From assembly GCF_000661955.1 (NCBI RefSeq), contig NZ_CP007597.1:372001-436000 (forward strand): a stretch of DNA of 64,000 bases, in the 5' to 3' direction. A model generated the notes under the pieces. That model did no database searches, was not told the origin of the DNA, and saw nothing but the letters and a program-made list of their open reading frames with translations. The position numbers were made by a program, and so were the translations under genes. The DNA is from Stenotrophomonas rhizophila (lineage in GTDB: Bacteria > Pseudomonadota > Gammaproteobacteria > Xanthomonadales > Xanthomonadaceae). Below, piece after piece: positions 1-8,692 of this stretch (its first letter is position 1; the number at the start of each line of letters is the position of its first letter).

Positions 1-1
1 C

Positions 2-232
2 AATGCAGAAGAAGCATTGGCCGACGAGCCGTGGTTCCAGATCGGCCCGCGCGATGTGTTTCCCGAGCGCTTCTGGATGTTCATGGGCTTGCCGGGCGCC
101 GAGCTGGCGGCCGTGCGCGAGCACTTCGCGCACCTGTTCGATCCTGCATGGTGGCAGGGTCTGCAGGCACGCTTTGCTGCCGGTGATTTTCCAGATACGC
201 CGCCTTATGCGGAAAGCCATCGGTTGGCTTGA
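2..232 (+). CDS. aceK: isocitrate dehydrogenase kinase/phosphatase, C-terminal fragment
   Basis: The reading frame is already open at the window edge, so only the last 76 residues are present. The peptide reads [10 protein letters not shown], then [16 protein letters not shown] and [10 protein letters not shown], which matches the C-terminal end of AceK as I know it from enterobacteria (DVFPEEF..., LF..DYW..LQ.RI..G...DV..Y). AceK phosphorylates and dephosphorylates isocitrate dehydrogenase and so controls the branch between the TCA cycle and the glyoxylate shunt. The ATP-binding and phosphatase regions lie outside the window. The stop TGA is at 230-232. The identification rests on about 75 residues only, so it is probable rather than certain. 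Confidence 0.72.
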   Translation, partial: NAEEALADEPWFQIGPRDVFPERFWMFMGLPGAELAAVREHFAHLFDPAWWQGLQARFAAGDFPDTPPYAESHRLA

Positions 233-288
233 TTGGAAACACCACGACTGCTGCGTTAGGCTCGACGCATCCACAAGGAGCAGGTGCG

Positions 289-1164
289 ATGCGTTCATCC
301 CATATTCTTGCGCTGGCCCTCGCCGTTGGCGGCGTCGGCCTGTCGATGCTGCCAGAAGCCCAGGCACAGTCCCGGCGCGCGGTGCGTGAGCAGGCCGAAG
401 CGGCCATGGTGCTGACCGGCCAGATCCATATCGGCACCGAAGGGCAGGTGGAAAGCTTCCAGCTCGACAAGCGCGAGCAGGTCGACGAGGCCATTGCGCG
501 CTTCCTCGAAGGCGCCGTGCAGACCTGGCGGTTCGAACCGGTGCGGCTGAACGGCCGTGCCGTCCCCGCACGCACGCCGGTCAGCATCCGCCTGGCGGGC
601 AAGAGCATGCCCGACGGCAAGCAGCAGGTCACTCTGTTGGCCGCCAGTTTCGAGGAGTACAAGGACGACGCCGTGGATCGCGTCACCAAGCTGCAGACGC
701 GCGCCCCGGCCTATCCAGAGGACGTCTATCGCGCAGGTGGCCGTGGCGATGTGCTGCTTCTCGTGCAGGTGGGTCGCGATGGCAAGGTCATGGACGTGGC
801 GACCGAGCAGGTCAACCTGCGCGTGGTGGGTACCGAGGCGCAGATGCGCAGCATGCGCGATAAGCTGTCACGCGCGTCGATGGCCGCGGCACGCAAGTGG
901 ACGTTCAAGACGCCTACGGCTGGTGAATTCAAGGATGCGCCGAGCTGGACGCTGCGGGTGCCCATCCACTTCGCGTTGCACGACGAGCGTGAGCGCTACG
1001 GCAAGTGGGATGCGTACATTCCTGGCCCACGCCAGCAGGCGCCGTGGCGTGCCGACAAGGCGCTGAGTGCCGATGCCAACGCCGACCTGCTTCCGCAGGG
1101 CGGCGTGTTCATGGCCGATGCTGCCCGCCAGGGGCCGAGGTTGCTCACCCCGCTTGGCGGCTGA
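289..1164 (+). CDS. exported TonB-C-terminal-like protein (energy transducer family)
   Basis: A 291-aa protein. The start ATG at 289 is chosen because AAGGAG (275-280) lies eight bases upstream and the protein then begins with a clean signal peptide (residues 1-26, cut after EAQA); the open frame also extends 20 codons further up. The segment from about residue 138 (APAYPEDVYRAGGRGDV, LLVQVGRDGKV, AARKWTFKTP) has the pattern of a TonB C-terminal domain. An earlier stretch (GQIHIGTEGQV, WRFEPV) looks like a second, degenerate copy. There is no retained N-terminal membrane anchor and no proline-rich spacer, so this is not a classical TonB that spans the periplasm; it is more likely a periplasmic protein that reuses the fold. 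Function is unknown. It lies 56 bp downstream of aceK. Confidence 0.7.
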   Translation: MRSSHILALALAVGGVGLSMLPEAQAQSRRAVREQAEAAMVLTGQIHIGTEGQVESFQLDKREQVDEAIARFLEGAVQTWRFEPVRLNGRAVPARTPVSIRLAGKSMPDGKQQVTLLAASFEEYKDDAVDRVTKLQTRAPAYPEDVYRAGGRGDVLLLVQVGRDGKVMDVATEQVNLRVVGTEAQMRSMRDKLSRASMAAARKWTFKTPTAGEFKDAPSWTLRVPIHFALHDERERYGKWDAYIPGPRQQAPWRADKALSADANADLLPQGGVFMADAARQGPRLLTPLGG

Positions 1165-1212
1165 CCCGCACGGCAGCGGCGGCGGGGCACGCGCACGCCC
1201 TGCCTGGGCGCG

Positions 1213-2799
1213 TCACGCGCCGCCGCGCCGTTCCGGTGCCGGGTGCACCACGGTGCGGTTGCGGCCCTGTTCCTTGGCCATGTAGAGCGCCTTGTCGGCC
1301 AGCCGCAGCGCCTGCTGCGGATCCTCGTGATAGCTGGGGTAGTGGGCCACGCCCAGCGACACCGTGACCGAGCCGACCTCCTCGAACACTTCGGCCGCCA
1401 CCTGCACGCGCAGGCGTTCGGCGATGCGTGCGGACGCCTCGGTGTCGATGCCCGGCAGCAGGATCAGGAATTCTTCGCCGCCGTTGCGGCAGAGCAGGTC
1501 GGTGTCGCGCGAGTCGTCGCGCATCAGCTGCGCGATGCGCAGGATCACCGCATCGCCCACCGCATGCCCGAAACGGTCGTTGATGGTCTTGAAGCGGTCG
1601 ATGTCCAGCGCGATGATCCCGAACGGCTGCCCGCGCGCCTGCCAGTCTTCCAGCCCTTGTTGCAGGCCGCGGCGGTTCTGCAGCCCGGTCAGCGGGTCGG
1701 TCATGCTGGCGCGGTTGAGCTTGCCGATGCGGTCCTGCAGCAGGTTGAAGCTGTACAGCAGGGCCTGCTTGAGATGCGCCACTTCGTAGTACCACGCGCG
1801 GATGCCGGTGACATGGCGGATGGCGATGCCGGTGTCGCGGTTCTGCACGTTGCGCGCCAGCTGCCACAGCGGCAGCGAGATGCGCCGCGCAAACCACCAG
1901 GTGATCAGCAGCGACAGCACGCCAAGCGGAATCGCATTCCAGATCACTGCCTTCATCAGCGTGGACAAGGCCGCCAGCGTGGCGTCGGCCGGGCGTTGGG
2001 CCACCACGCCCCAGCCGACGATCGGCACCGGCGCATAGCCGGCCAGCATCTGCACGCCGTGGCTGTTGCGCACCTGCTGGGCACCGGTGTGGCCCTTGCT
2101 GACCGCCAGCACCGCCGGGTTCTCCATCGCGAACTGACCCACCCGGTTGGGTTCGATGTGGTACAGGATGCGGCCGTTGCGGTCGACCACGTACAGGTAG
2201 GAGCCGTCGCGGTAGTAATGCTTGCCCAGCAGCGTCTGCAGGATGCTGCGCTCGCGCAGGTAGATGGTGCCGCTGACGTAGCCCTGGTACTGGCCCTGCG
2301 CGCTGAAGACGGGATGGGAGATGGCCACCAGCAGGCGCCCGGTGGCCGACTGGTAGGGGTCACTGATGAACGGCTCGCGCCGGTCCAGCGCGTCCTTGTT
2401 GCCGCGGCTGTTGAGGGTGACGCCCTGCAGCGCCAGGCTCTGAGGCGAGGTGGCCAGCACGGTGCCGGCCGGGTCGACGATCAACACCGAATTGAAGCTG
2501 TTGGTCTGCAGCTGCAGGCGTGCCGCTTCGGCTTCCAGCTCGCCGCGGTCGTGCGTGCGCTGGCCCAGCGCGGTGGCGCTGTAGGCCAGCTGCTGCTGCG
2601 CGGACTGGATGAAGTTCTGGGTGGTCTCGGCCAGCTTGCTGGCATACACCCGGTTGGCTTCCAGGGTGGTGCCGATCAACTGCTCGCGCTGCACCCGGTA
2701 ACTGGCGTGCAGGGTATTGGCCAGCGCCACCACGGCACTGAGCAGGGCCAGGCCAAGGATCAGCTTGCCAAGGTTGAGACGGGTGGAAAACGGGCGCAT
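1213..2799 (-). CDS. membrane-anchored diguanylate cyclase with periplasmic sensor domain
   Basis: A 528-aa inner-membrane protein that should make cyclic di-GMP from two GTP. A first membrane helix (residues about 8-30) is followed by a roughly 240-residue periplasmic region resembling a double-Cache sensor, a second helix (AIPLGVLSLLITWWF) and a C-terminal GGDEF domain. The active-site loop is GGEEF at residues 440-444, a functional variant. An allosteric inhibitory I-site, RDTD at 431-434, lies exactly five residues before it, so product feedback inhibition is expected. The start at 2799 (MRPFSTRLNL) is preferred because the 29 residues upstream in the same frame are not membrane-like and the first helix then begins near the N-terminus. 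It converges with the TonB-like gene. Confidence 0.9.
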   Translation of the reverse strand: MRPFSTRLNLGKLILGLALLSAVVALANTLHASYRVQREQLIGTTLEANRVYASKLAETTQNFIQSAQQQLAYSATALGQRTHDRGELEAEAARLQLQTNSFNSVLIVDPAGTVLATSPQSLALQGVTLNSRGNKDALDRREPFISDPYQSATGRLLVAISHPVFSAQGQYQGYVSGTIYLRERSILQTLLGKHYYRDGSYLYVVDRNGRILYHIEPNRVGQFAMENPAVLAVSKGHTGAQQVRNSHGVQMLAGYAPVPIVGWGVVAQRPADATLAALSTLMKAVIWNAIPLGVLSLLITWWFARRISLPLWQLARNVQNRDTGIAIRHVTGIRAWYYEVAHLKQALLYSFNLLQDRIGKLNRASMTDPLTGLQNRRGLQQGLEDWQARGQPFGIIALDIDRFKTINDRFGHAVGDAVILRIAQLMRDDSRDTDLLCRNGGEEFLILLPGIDTEASARIAERLRVQVAAEVFEEVGSVTVSLGVAHYPSYHEDPQQALRLADKALYMAKEQGRNRTVVHPAPERRGGA

Positions 2800-2965
2800 G
2801 CGGGGCTTCGGACTGGCAGGGTGCAGCGCCAGCCGGGATGCGGATGGAACGGCAGCGATGGAGCAATCAGGAGCGCAACATCCCACCCCCGGGCGGACTA
2901 CGGGTCACGCCGCGGATTATTGCGGATTACGGCGCGCCGTGGGTGAAGCGCGCACCCGCACGCGT

Positions 2966-3973
2966 TCAGCGCTCCAACCGTCGGCGCAGCACGCTGCGCA
3001 CCTGTGCGGCCGTGTTCGCATCCAGCGCGCCCAGCACGCCGCGCGCGTGGGCGGGGACATGCGCGGCGGTGTCCGGGTTGGCATGGAACACGTAATGGTC
3101 GAAGACGGTACGCCACTGTTCGCGTTGGTGCGGTGGTAGTTCGCGCAGCGCCAGCATGGCCAGCATCAACGCGTTCATGGGCGCATCCATCCATGCCGGC
3201 ACCGGACGCCACCAGTAGTTCACCAGAACATTGAACGTGTCCAGCCCTTCCATGTGGTGCCACCACAACGAAGGGATGAACACCGCATCGCCCGGGCCCA
3301 GCTCGGCCACCTGCGCATGTGCCAACGCCTGGGCAAAACGCGGAAAGCGCTGCAGGTCCGGTGCGGCGAAGTCGACCAGGCTGATGGCCTGGCCGGCGGG
3401 GGTGAAATCCAGCGGACCGATGTACAGGTTGTCGATCTGCTCTGGGGCGAACACGGTCACCCGGCGTCGGCCGGCGGCCACGCAGGCCAGGTTGTCCGGT
3501 ACATCCTGGTGGGCGGCAATGCGCGAGCGGTTGCCGATCCAGATGCTGGCCAGCGGGTCGTCCACCCCCAGCGCCAGCGGATTGCACGTGCCGAAACCGG
3601 GCAGGAAGCTGTCCAGCGTGGTCGAAGCCACGTAGATGCCGGGCGGGTCGGGGTCGGGCTGGTACTTGAGCAAGGTGTCGAGCACCACCTTCAGGGCGAT
3701 CTGCTCACGGCGGAAGTTGAAGCCGCTCATGTCCGCGTTGTAGAACAGCCGCCCCTGCGCCTGTGGCGGCGCCGTGGTGGCGGTGACCGGCAACTGGCCG
3801 TGGTCGAACTGCTTGAGGTGTGCCACCGCTGCGGCCGCCGATGTGCGTGCCGCAGCTACCATCGGCCAGTGCGCCACCAGCCCGCGCAGCACCTTGGGTG
3901 TGGTCCAGCCGGGCAGCTGCGTGTGCAGCTGCGCCGGGTCCAGCCCATGCACTTCCTCGATCCGGCCTGTCAT
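2966..3973 (-). CDS. cupin-like/JmjC-type Fe(II) oxygenase-family protein
   Basis: A 335-aa cytoplasmic protein (no signal peptide) of the cupin_8/JmjC-like family. The start ATG at 3973 gives MTGRIEEVHG, typical of the family. An HxD metal motif (HQD, residues 155-157) and a downstream histidine pair (SLWWHH, 235-240) can supply the usual two-His-one-carboxylate iron site. GNRSRIAAHQD, RRVTVF and GDAVFIPSLWW are the recognisable cupin strands. The gene lies 19 bp downstream of the TonB-dependent receptor gene and is probably co-transcribed with it. Genes of this family often accompany carbohydrate TonB receptors in Xanthomonas and Caulobacter, where their substrate is not known. It could hydroxylate a protein or a glycan-derived ligand; that is inference. 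Confidence 0.85.
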   Translation of the reverse strand: MTGRIEEVHGLDPAQLHTQLPGWTTPKVLRGLVAHWPMVAAARTSAAAAVAHLKQFDHGQLPVTATTAPPQAQGRLFYNADMSGFNFRREQIALKVVLDTLLKYQPDPDPPGIYVASTTLDSFLPGFGTCNPLALGVDDPLASIWIGNRSRIAAHQDVPDNLACVAAGRRRVTVFAPEQIDNLYIGPLDFTPAGQAISLVDFAAPDLQRFPRFAQALAHAQVAELGPGDAVFIPSLWWHHMEGLDTFNVLVNYWWRPVPAWMDAPMNALMLAMLALRELPPHQREQWRTVFDHYVFHANPDTAAHVPAHARGVLGALDANTAAQVRSVLRRRLER

Positions 3974-3992
3974 CGCGCCGTGGTTCCTGTGC

Positions 3993-6992
3993 TCAGAACT
4001 TGTAGCGTACCCCGAACATGTAACGCGGCCCGGTCTGGGTGGCGTAGCGCAGCATGTTGGTGTGGCGCGCATAGGTGCGCATGGTTTCGTCGGTCAGGTT
4101 GATCGCCTCCAGGCTCAGCGTGAGCTGGTCGCTCACCGCGTAGCTGATGTTGAGGTCCAGCTGGCCATAGGCGTCGGTGTAGTTCGGGTTCGGGCCCTGC
4201 CCGCCGATGCCGTTGAGGAATTTGTCGCGCCAGTTGTAGGCCGCACGCACCTGCCAGTTGTACTTCTCGTAGAACAGCACCAGGTTGGCCGAGTCGCTCA
4301 AGCCGATCATCGGGTACTGGTCGCCCAGGCTCAGGTTGTCGAAGGTCAGGCCGGACTTCACCTTGGTGTAGTTGGCCGCCAGGCCGAAGCCGGTCTGCCC
4401 GAACAGCTGCTGCACGCTCAGTTCCCAGCCGTCCAGGTGGTCCGAGCGCTGGTTGGCCGGCACCGTGATGTCGAACCCGGCGACCGGGTCGCCGGGCTGG
4501 CCGACGATGGTGCCGGTGCGCTGGCCGGCCGAGTTGGTGCCGGTGGCGGTCACGCCCGGGTCGCCGTCGTGATTGGCGAAGATGTAATCGCGGATGCAGG
4601 GCATGTCGGTCACCCCGCAGCCCGAGGCCAGCGCCTCGTTCCAGTAAGTGCCGCCCACCGGGGTGTGCAGCCCGGCGCTGTTGTCGCGCACGATGGTGTT
4701 GCTGATGAAGTTCTTGATGTTCTTGCGGAAGAAGCCCAGCGAGGCGTAGCTGGATTCGCCGTAGTACCACTCCAGCGACAGGTCGAAGTTGTCGGCTAGC
4801 AGCGGCTCCAGCCCGGGATTGCCGCGCGAGCCGGTGCCGCCCTGGGTGCGCACGATGTTGTCGAAGCGGCGGCCGCTGTCGATCTGGGTCCAGCCGGGGC
4901 GGCCGATGCTGCGGCTGTAGCTGCCGCGCAGCGCCAGCGCCTCGGTGATGTCCAGCTTGAGGTCCACGTTGGGCAGCACGTAGTCGTACTTGCCCTTGCC
5001 GCCGATGAAGGTGCCCTCGGCCGCATAGCCCAGGTTGAACTCGTTGGCCGAGCCCCAGTTGATGCTGGTCGGTACGCGCACCAGCGCGGTCGATTCCACC
5101 TCGGTCTGCTCGTAGCGCACGCCGGCGGCCACATGCAGCGGCATCGACCAGTCGAAGGTGGTGCGGTACTGCAGGTAGGCGCTCTTGGAGGTCTCGGTGG
5201 TGCGGATGTCTTCGGTGTACTCGGTGGGCGCCAGGTAGCAGGTGGGGCAGGGCGGCTCGCCATTGGCGGCCACCTGGCCGGCACGCTCGCGCAGGCGGTC
5301 GAAGTCGAACACCAGGAACTGGCCGGTCAGGCGCGGGTCGCTGTGCCCGGAGAACGCATCGAAGTACTTGGCCATGTCGTCGGCGTACCAGATGCTGTCG
5401 TCATAGTCGGCCGGGTTGCCCAGCCCGCCCCAGCTGTCGCGCTGCATGATCGCCGAGGCCGAGCGGTTCTCCACCTTGGTATGGCCGACGCCGAAATCCA
5501 GTGCGGAATAGTCGGCGAACTTGAAGGTGCCGCTGCCCTGGTACTGCTGCACCTTGGACTTGTTGTAGCTGTTCTGGAACACCGAACCGGTGACCAGCGC
5601 CTGGTTGGCCTGCACGCCGCCCGGCGGCAGCGCGATGTTGATGATCGGCAGGTCGCCGCTGTAGTCCACGGTGGTCTTGCCGCGCACGAAGGCCGCCACG
5701 CCGAGCACGCCGGCCGAGCCATACGGGCTGTCCGGCTGCGATTCGGCGGTGGCATTATGGACGTCGAAGGACAGGTTCAACGCGTCGTTGACTTCCCAGG
5801 CCACGTTGAAGCCCAGCGCGTCCATGCTGTTCTTGGTGGCCAGCTTCATGCCGCCCATCGACACGTCCGAGTTGACCATGTCTTCGCTGTAGATGATTGG
5901 CGCCGCGATCGGGCCATTGGTCCAGGTGCTGTCGCCGGGGCCGTAGTTGAACCACACCGACAACTCGCTGCGCTGCTGCTGCACCTTGTTCTCTACATAG
6001 GTGTAGTCCAGCGTGGTGGTGACGTTGTCGGCCGGCTTCCACTGCAGGGTGGCCTGGGCGTTGGTGCGCTGGCGCTGCACGCCGTTGACGTTGTAGGCGG
6101 TGTTCTGCGGGCGGCCGTAGATGTCGGTGGCGTCGGGGCGGTTCTGGATGCGGTCCGAATAGCCTTGGCCGGGTTGCGGCAAGGCGCGCCAGTCGCTGCT
6201 TTCGTTGCCCTGGAAGGTGGCCCAGCCCTCGGCCACGGTGGCCTGGTTGAAGCCCGAATCGCGCTCCTGGTGGCTGGCGCTGAGGGTCACGCCGAAGCGG
6301 TCGTCGGCGTAGCGCTGGCTGAAGATGCCCGACAGCTCGCCGGTGATGTTGGCGCCCTGCAGGGTGCGCGGCAGGTTGTCGTTGGAGCTGTCGTTGACCG
6401 CCTTCAGGCCCAGGCTGATCACCGGCTCGGCCTCCAGCGGGCGCAGCGTCTTGATGTTGATGGTGGCGCCGATGCCGCCGGTGGGATTGTCGGCGCGGGT
6501 GGTCTTGTACACCTCCACCGCCGAGATCGATTCGGAGGCGATGTTGGCGAAATCGAACGAGCGCGAGCCGGACAGGCCACCGCCGCCGTTGCCCAGGTTG
6601 GATGCGGGCATCTGGCGGCCGTTGAGCAGCACCAGGTTGAAGTCCGGCCCGATGCCGCGCACGGTCACCTTGGACCCTTCGCCGCTGGATGTACGGTCGA
6701 TCGACACGCCGCTGATGCGCTGCAGCGATTCGGCCAGGTTGGTATCGGGGAACTTGCCGATGTCCTCGGCCACGATGCCATCGACCACACCCTGGCTGTC
6801 GCGCTTGAGGTTCATCGACGAGGTGAGGCTGCCGCGGATGCCAGTGACCTGCACCGCGTCCAGCGTGGTCGGGTCGGGCGCTTCGCCCGTGGCCGGGCGG
6901 GCCGGATCCTGCGCCCAGGCGGGGCTGGCCAGCACGGCCAGCAGCGCGGAAGTGAGCATCGCCTTGCGGGGTACGACCTTGTACGTCTTCAT
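3993..6992 (-). CDS. TonB-dependent outer-membrane receptor (carbohydrate-locus type)
   Basis: A 999-aa outer-membrane protein. The signal peptide spans residues 1-27 (cut after SPAWA). The plug domain follows: TLDAVQVTGIRGS, a second-helix region with DIGKFPDTNLAESLQRI and GVSIDR, then VTVRGIGPDFNLVLLNGR. The rest is a long beta-barrel ending in aromatic ...FGVRYKF, the usual barrel C-terminus. The length and the GIRGSL / DIGKFPD signature are typical of the carbohydrate-transporting receptors abundant in Xanthomonadaceae. The gene is divergent from the sugar symporter gene, with a LacI-type operator at 7091-7104 in the shared upstream region. Energy would come from TonB-ExbBD. The neighbouring GH3 enzyme suggests beta-glucan oligosaccharides as ligand, which is inference from context. 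Confidence 0.95.
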   Translation of the reverse strand: MKTYKVVPRKAMLTSALLAVLASPAWAQDPARPATGEAPDPTTLDAVQVTGIRGSLTSSMNLKRDSQGVVDGIVAEDIGKFPDTNLAESLQRISGVSIDRTSSGEGSKVTVRGIGPDFNLVLLNGRQMPASNLGNGGGGLSGSRSFDFANIASESISAVEVYKTTRADNPTGGIGATINIKTLRPLEAEPVISLGLKAVNDSSNDNLPRTLQGANITGELSGIFSQRYADDRFGVTLSASHQERDSGFNQATVAEGWATFQGNESSDWRALPQPGQGYSDRIQNRPDATDIYGRPQNTAYNVNGVQRQRTNAQATLQWKPADNVTTTLDYTYVENKVQQQRSELSVWFNYGPGDSTWTNGPIAAPIIYSEDMVNSDVSMGGMKLATKNSMDALGFNVAWEVNDALNLSFDVHNATAESQPDSPYGSAGVLGVAAFVRGKTTVDYSGDLPIINIALPPGGVQANQALVTGSVFQNSYNKSKVQQYQGSGTFKFADYSALDFGVGHTKVENRSASAIMQRDSWGGLGNPADYDDSIWYADDMAKYFDAFSGHSDPRLTGQFLVFDFDRLRERAGQVAANGEPPCPTCYLAPTEYTEDIRTTETSKSAYLQYRTTFDWSMPLHVAAGVRYEQTEVESTALVRVPTSINWGSANEFNLGYAAEGTFIGGKGKYDYVLPNVDLKLDITEALALRGSYSRSIGRPGWTQIDSGRRFDNIVRTQGGTGSRGNPGLEPLLADNFDLSLEWYYGESSYASLGFFRKNIKNFISNTIVRDNSAGLHTPVGGTYWNEALASGCGVTDMPCIRDYIFANHDGDPGVTATGTNSAGQRTGTIVGQPGDPVAGFDITVPANQRSDHLDGWELSVQQLFGQTGFGLAANYTKVKSGLTFDNLSLGDQYPMIGLSDSANLVLFYEKYNWQVRAAYNWRDKFLNGIGGQGPNPNYTDAYGQLDLNISYAVSDQLTLSLEAINLTDETMRTYARHTNMLRYATQTGPRYMFGVRYKF

Positions 6993-7090
6993 GAAAGCTC
7001 CCTCCCCAGGGAAATCGATAATGGCGTCCTACGGCGTGACGGCGTGACGGCGTGGTTCAACAGCACACGGGCCGGATTGGGAGCCATCGT

Positions 7091-7104
7091 TGACAGCGTT
7101 GTCA
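7091..7104. promoter_or_regulatory. LacI-family operator upstream of TonB-dependent receptor gene
   Basis: TGACAGCGTTGTCA is a 14-bp near-perfect palindrome with the central CG typical of LacI-family sites (one mismatched pair). It lies about 98 bp upstream of the receptor start. It differs by one base from the perfect site at 9951-9964 in front of the glucosidase gene. Confidence 0.72.
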
Positions 7105-7328
7105 ACAAACGACCCTGCCATTGCGACTCCTGCCGACGTGGGCGGCACGTCCAGCGCTGTCATCCGGGCCGTATCGACGACCGGTAAAGCACCGTGGCGC
7201 AGGGCCTGCGGTGTGTTTCCTGCGGTATCCCGTGCTGCCGCTGCAGCATGCCGACGGCGTTGTGCAGTGCAGAACGAAACTGCGCGGATGCCCCACGCAG
7301 GCCGCCATGCTGCCCATGTCCTGTCTGC

Positions 7329-7342
7329 TGACAGCGCTGGAC
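7329..7342. promoter_or_regulatory. possible degenerate LacI-family operator upstream of symporter gene
   Basis: TGACAGCGCTGGAC keeps the whole left half and the centre of the perfect palindrome at 9951-9964 but departs in the last three bases of the right half. It lies 69 bp upstream of the symporter ATG, a sensible position for repression. The match is weaker than for the other two sites. Confidence 0.45.
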
Positions 7343-7411
7343 AATCGATGGCGAAGCGGGTTCCATGTGTGGCCGCCGAATGGCTGGCATACCCTTCAAC
7401 AAGGACATGCA

Positions 7412-8683
7412 ATGGACAACCCTGCTGCAGTGCGCGGGCAACACGTGCAAAGCAATCGCGTGGCCCTGACGGTGGTCACCGCGATCTTCTTCATGTGGGG
7501 CTTCCTGACCTGCCTCAACGACATCCTCATTCCGCACCTCAAGGCCGCCTTCGCGCTGACCTGGGTGCAGGCGATGCTGGTGCAGTTCACCTTCTTCGGT
7601 GCGTACTTCCTGATGTCGCTGCCGGCAGGGCGGCTGGTCGCGGCGGTGGGCTACAAGCGCGGCATCGTGGCCGGGCTGGCCATTGCCGGCGTGGGCGCGC
7701 TGCTGTTCTGGCCGGCCGCGCATGCACATGTCTACGGGTTGTTCCTGGCAGCGTTGTTCGTGCTCGCCACCGGCATCACCGTGCTGCAGGTGGCGGCCAA
7801 CCCGTACGTGGCGCTGCTGGGACCGGAGCAGACCGCGTCCAGCCGGCTGACGCTGGCGCAGTCGATGAATGCACTGGGCACCACGCTGGCGCCGCTGTTC
7901 GGCGGCCTGCTGATCCTGTCGGCCGAACCGCGCACCGATGAAGCCCTGGCGCTGCTGCCGCACGCCGAGGCGCTGGCCTACCGCGCCGCCGAGGCGCAGT
8001 CGGTGCAGCTGCCGTACTTCGGCCTGGCGGTGGCGCTGTTCGTGCTGGCCGCGGCCATCTGGATGTTCCGCCTGCCGGCCATCCCGGGCGTGGAAGAGGG
8101 CGCCACCGGCGGGCGCATCCGCGACGCGCTGCGGCATCCGCACCTGCGCTACGGCGTGCTGGCGATCTTCTTCTACGTGGGGGCCGAAGTGTCCATCGGC
8201 AGCGTGCTGGTCAACTTCCTGTCGATGCCGGGCATCGGCGAAGGGCTCACCGAGCAGGAAGCCACGCGGTATGTGTCGTTGTACTGGGGCGGTGCGCTGG
8301 TCGGGCGCCTGGTCGGCACCGTGCTGCTGGCACGGCTCGACCCGCGCCGCCTGCTGGGCATCTTCGCGCTGGTGGTGATGGCGCTGCTGGCGGTGACCAT
8401 GCTGGCCGGTGGCGGGTTGGCCAAGTGGGCGGTGGTCAGCATCGGGCTGTTCAACTCGATCATGTTCCCGACCATCTTCGCGCTTGCCATCGCGCGGCTG
8501 GGCGCGCTGACCGGCAAGGGCTCCAGCCTGCTGGTGATGGCCATCGTGGGCGGTGCGGTGGTACCGCTGGCGATGGGTTGGGTGGCCGACAACCACGGCC
8601 TGCAGCTGTCGTTCCTGCTGCCGATGCTGTGCTACCTGTACATCGTGTTCTACGCGTGGCGGGGCTCGCGCCACGCCGCGTAA
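7412..8683 (+). CDS. FHS-family MFS sugar/H+ symporter (FucP/GluP-like)
   Basis: A 423-aa inner-membrane transporter of the fucose-galactose-glucose:H+ symporter family. The start ATG at 7412 follows AAGGA (7401-7405). The N-terminal segment FFMWGFLTCLNDILIPHLK is the strongest family signature, followed by twelve predicted membrane helices and a conserved NPYVALLGPE segment. It would carry the monosaccharide released in the periplasm into the cytoplasm using the proton gradient. It ends 9 bp before the convergent LacI regulator gene. Glucose is a reasonable guess because the locus contains a GH3 glucosidase, but galactose or fucose cannot be excluded from sequence. Confidence 0.92.
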   Translation: MDNPAAVRGQHVQSNRVALTVVTAIFFMWGFLTCLNDILIPHLKAAFALTWVQAMLVQFTFFGAYFLMSLPAGRLVAAVGYKRGIVAGLAIAGVGALLFWPAAHAHVYGLFLAALFVLATGITVLQVAANPYVALLGPEQTASSRLTLAQSMNALGTTLAPLFGGLLILSAEPRTDEALALLPHAEALAYRAAEAQSVQLPYFGLAVALFVLAAAIWMFRLPAIPGVEEGATGGRIRDALRHPHLRYGVLAIFFYVGAEVSIGSVLVNFLSMPGIGEGLTEQEATRYVSLYWGGALVGRLVGTVLLARLDPRRLLGIFALVVMALLAVTMLAGGGLAKWAVVSIGLFNSIMFPTIFALAIARLGALTGKGSSLLVMAIVGGAVVPLAMGWVADNHGLQLSFLLPMLCYLYIVFYAWRGSRHAA

Positions 8684-8692
8684 CCACGCGCC

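Larger units (their letters stand above)
6993..7411. promoter_or_regulatory. divergent regulatory region between receptor and symporter genes
   Basis: This 419-bp stretch has no credible gene. It holds one good and one weaker LacI-type operator (listed separately) and a short direct repeat of GGCGTGAC at about 7035-7052. Promoters for both flanking genes must lie here, but I could not pick convincing -35/-10 pairs by eye. Confidence 0.6.

Noticed and set aside
1243..2946. Long plus-strand frame opposite the diguanylate cyclase.
   Set aside because: It is antisense to a complete GGDEF protein with intact motifs and has no recognisable domain.
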